Source: Deltaproteobacteria bacterium (GTDB lineage: Bacteria > Desulfobacterota_B > Binatia > Binatales > Binataceae). Taken from it: a DNA stretch of 15,465 nt. The position numbers were made by a program, and so were the translations under genes. The stretch is taken from assembly GCA_021827465.1 (NCBI GenBank), contig JAKAVX010000009.1:1-15465 (forward strand). Direction: 5' to 3'. Below, in pieces: positions 13,420 to 15,465 of this stretch; position 1 is the stretch's first letter; every line of letters begins with the position of its first letter. The notes beneath the pieces are model-generated. The model saw nothing but the letters and a program-made list of their open reading frames with translations, had not been told where the DNA came from and made no database searches.

Positions 13420-14319
13420 ATGGCCGGATTACCCGACGAGTTCACGCCCGCGCTCTTGGCGCGCCTGGAGGATCTCCGGATCAGGACGCGCCGGCAGTTT
13501 CCCGGCATGGGCAAGGGATCGCATCTCTCGCCCAAGCGCGGTTCCTCGCTCGAATTCAGCGACTACCGGCATTACTCGCTCGGCGACGACTTCCGCTACA
13601 TCGATTGGGGTCTCTACGGTCGCACCGACAAGCTCTACATCAAGCTGTTCAAGGAGGAAGAAGATCTCCTTACATATATTTTCCTCGACGCGAGCGCCTC
13701 GATGGCCTATCCGGCCGGCGACCGCAAGTTCGAGAGCGCCATCCTGATTGCGCTTGCGCTCGGGTACGTTGCGCTGGCCTCGGGCGACCGCGTGATGGTT
13801 CGTGTGCTGGGCGGCAACGGAGCGCAGCCGGCGCCGGCTTTTCTCTACGGACGCAATCGGGCGATCGAACTTGCCGAGCGGCTGCGGACGGTCAAGCCCG
13901 GCGGCCAGATCGATCTTGCCTCGGCGCTCGCCCGCGAACTGGTCGCGATTCGGCGCGCGGGCAAATGTTTCGTGATTTCGGATTTCCTGATGATGCCGAA
14001 CGTGGTCACGCACGGGCTTGGCCTCTTTACGGCGGTGGCCATGGACCTGACCGCGGTGCAAGTGCTCGGCGGGCGCGAATTGTCGGGCCAGGGGCTTTCC
14101 GGAGATGTCGAGGTGGTGGACGCGGAAACCGGCGAGCAGGTGCGGGTCTCGATGGGCGCGCGCGAGCGTGAGCAGTACCGGCAGACCCTGCTCAGGCTTT
14201 CGCGCGAGATAAAAGCGTTCTGCCTGAAACGCGGAATGCATTACGCGTTGTACACGACCGACCGCAGCTTCCAGGATTTCTTCCTGCGCGCGGTCGCTGA
14301 TCTTGGGCTCGCTCACTAG
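13420..14319 (+). CDS. DUF58 protein with VWA-like domain (MoxR partner)
   Basis: This 299-aa soluble protein of the DUF58 family is a usual partner of MoxR ATPases. The DUF58 signature covers residues 31-79: GKGSHLSPKRGSSLEFSDYR, GDDFRYIDWGLYGRTDKLYI and FKEEED. It leads straight into the VWA-like domain with an intact metal-ion motif D90-x-S92-x-S94 (LDASASM). VISDFL (185-190) gives a further acidic residue, and the domain continues to about residue 280. The expected MIDAS threonine region reads GGQIDLASAL (161-170), without an obvious Thr. ATG 13420 lies 3 nt after the moxR stop with no clear ribosome-binding site, which suggests translational coupling. The molecular function of the family is not established. 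Confidence 0.93.
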   Translation: MAGLPDEFTPALLARLEDLRIRTRRQFPGMGKGSHLSPKRGSSLEFSDYRHYSLGDDFRYIDWGLYGRTDKLYIKLFKEEEDLLTYIFLDASASMAYPAGDRKFESAILIALALGYVALASGDRVMVRVLGGNGAQPAPAFLYGRNRAIELAERLRTVKPGGQIDLASALARELVAIRRAGKCFVISDFLMMPNVVTHGLGLFTAVAMDLTAVQVLGGRELSGQGLSGDVEVVDAETGEQVRVSMGAREREQYRQTLLRLSREIKAFCLKRGMHYALYTTDRSFQDFFLRAVADLGLAH

Positions 14320-14328
14320 AACGCAGAG

Positions 14329-15465
14329 ATGGGACTGCTGAATCCGGGCGCTCTCGTTTTCCTTGCCCTGGTGCCGGCACTGGTGCTGGCCTACCTTGCG
14401 CGCGAGCGTTCATCGCGCGTCACGGTTTCGAGCGTGCTTGCCTTCCGCGCGCTGCACGCCCTTCGCCACGAGCGATTCGGAGGCCGTCCGCGCTTCGATT
14501 GGAAATTCTTCCTCGAACTGCTGGTCCTCACCCTCGCGGTGCTCGCGATGGCCGGGCCGTACGTTGTCCGCCACGAGAATCCGATCGCGGTGGTGCTCGA
14601 CAACTCCGCCCAGATGAAGGCTCAAATGGCCTCGGGTGGGGCACGCTTCGATAAGGCGAAGAAGGAGCTGGACGCGATGCTCGGGGCGATGCCGCGCGAT
14701 TCCGCCGTGACCGTATATCTCACCTCGCCCGAGCCTCATCGCGTCAATGCAGCGCCGCTCGGCCTCGCCAAGGCCCGCTCTGCCGTGCGCGACGCCGTCG
14801 CTACCGACGCCCCCGCCGACAACGGCGCGATCGTCAATCTGCTTACCGACCTTTCCTCTGATTCGCACTACGCGAAAGTGATATTTGCCGGCGCACGAGC
14901 GCTCGCGCCGCCCGTCCCGCCCGGTATCACCGCGATTACGGTTGGCTACCCGATCCAGAACTTCGCGATCGGCTCCTTCACGCTCAGGCGCGAGTCGTTC
15001 GGCTCGCAGGCGCTTCATGCCCGCGTTACGGTCGCGAATTTCAGCACCGCGCCCCAAACCCTCAAGGTCACGATAACCGCCGACGGCAAACCGCTCGGCA
15101 GCGCCGAATCGAATCTCCAGCCCGGCGAGACCGGCGTGCTCGAGTTCCCCTCGCTTGCGCCCGCCGCCGTCTATCGCGCCGAGCTCACGCCCTCCGACGG
15201 TTTCCCTCTCGACAACGTCGCCTGGGCGACTTCCGGCTCGGTCAAATCGGTCTCGATTCTGTTCGTCAGCCCCACGCCCGACGACGCGAAGGGCCTCGCC
15301 TCGATTCCCGGCGTATCCGCCACCACGGTCGCGCCCGACGCCTTCTCGCCTCGCGAGCTTGCGAGCGCCGATCTCGCGATTTTCGAGTACGCGGTGCCCA
15401 AGGAGATGCCGTCGGTCAACTCGATGCTCGTGATGCCGCCGCCGGGCGATCCGGGCTTCGATTTT
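14329..15465 (+). CDS. BatA-like membrane VWA protein with degenerate MIDAS (3' end outside window)
   Basis: An open frame of 379 codons runs without a stop to the window edge. The N-terminus is the aerotolerance-regulator (BatA) type: GLLNPGALVFLALVPALVLAYL (2-23, first membrane helix), a cytoplasmic SSRVTVSSVLAFRAL and RHERFGGRPRFDWKFFLELL, then a second helix (60-77). A VWA-like domain begins with VVLDNSAQM (88-96). The MIDAS motif should be DxSxS but reads D91-N-S93-A-Q95, so the last serine is lost. After about residue 205 the sequence becomes beta-rich (YPIQNFAIGSFTLRRESFG; VTVANFSTAPQTLKVTITAD), resembling an Ig/CARDB-like extracytoplasmic domain. ATG 14329 lies 9 nt after the DUF58 stop, with a weak CAGAG upstream. 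It is most probably another member of the MoxR-assisted envelope complex. Confidence 0.88.
   Translation, partial: MGLLNPGALVFLALVPALVLAYLARERSSRVTVSSVLAFRALHALRHERFGGRPRFDWKFFLELLVLTLAVLAMAGPYVVRHENPIAVVLDNSAQMKAQMASGGARFDKAKKELDAMLGAMPRDSAVTVYLTSPEPHRVNAAPLGLAKARSAVRDAVATDAPADNGAIVNLLTDLSSDSHYAKVIFAGARALAPPVPPGITAITVGYPIQNFAIGSFTLRRESFGSQALHARVTVANFSTAPQTLKVTITADGKPLGSAESNLQPGETGVLEFPSLAPAAVYRAELTPSDGFPLDNVAWATSGSVKSVSILFVSPTPDDAKGLASIPGVSATTVAPDAFSPRELASADLAIFEYAVPKEMPSVNSMLVMPPPGDPGFDF

Noticed and set aside
13143..14171. 342-codon plus-strand frame overlapping the end of moxR and the DUF58 gene
   Set aside because: It is out of frame with two secure genes and strongly Arg/Ala-biased, a typical GC-rich shadow frame.
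13429..14316. 295-codon open frame antisense to the DUF58 gene
   Set aside because: No domain or ribosome-binding site, and the plus-strand protein carries complete DUF58 and MIDAS motifs.

Overview
The window is a high-GC stretch (about 60-65% by eye) of a bacterial chromosome with ordinary, densely packed genes. I see no tRNA, rRNA, CRISPR array, transposase or phage gene. A WaaP/Kdo-kinase-like gene suggests a lipopolysaccharide-bearing Gram-negative cell. An F420-type luciferase-like oxidoreductase of the actinobacterial MSMEG_2256 kind, together with a cyclase-family hydrolase and a secreted cupredoxin, is a mix I associate with uncultured soil lineages such as Binatota/Desulfobacterota or Rokubacteria. 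That lineage guess is inference and a marker-gene tree (SecA, RuvX) would settle it.

Layout. (1) Bases 2-2444, plus strand: the 3' end of secA, then argJ (arginine biosynthesis) and a small Rieske ferredoxin 11 nt behind it. (2) Bases 2475-4022, minus strand: a WaaP/Kdo-kinase-like gene followed by a VIT1/CCC1-family metal transporter, converging on the Rieske gene. (3) Bases 4110-6618, minus strand: a compact three-gene operon of LLM F420-dependent oxidoreductase, secreted cupredoxin and cyclase-family hydrolase. It ends in a textbook intrinsic terminator and is preceded by a perfect 10-bp inverted repeat. (4) Bases 6788-9174, minus strand: an M23 peptidoglycan endopeptidase with an unusual Arg/His-rich tail, then a glycerophosphodiester phosphodiesterase. 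(5) Bases 9297-15465, plus strand: six genes in one direction, ruvX, mltG, a membrane protein with a long Lys/Gly-rich linker, moxR, a DUF58 protein and a BatA-like VWA protein cut by the window edge. From mltG onward the gaps are 3-13 nt.

How they work together. Regions 4 and 5 diverge from a shared 122-bp spacer and are dominated by cell-envelope functions: peptidoglycan cleavage by M23 and MltG, and MoxR AAA+ chaperoning of VWA proteins. Region 3 is the most likely place for an undescribed pathway: a flavin/F420 oxidoreductase, a hydrolase with an altered metal signature, and a periplasmic copper protein whose usual axial methionine position is histidine. Its substrate cannot be read from the sequence.
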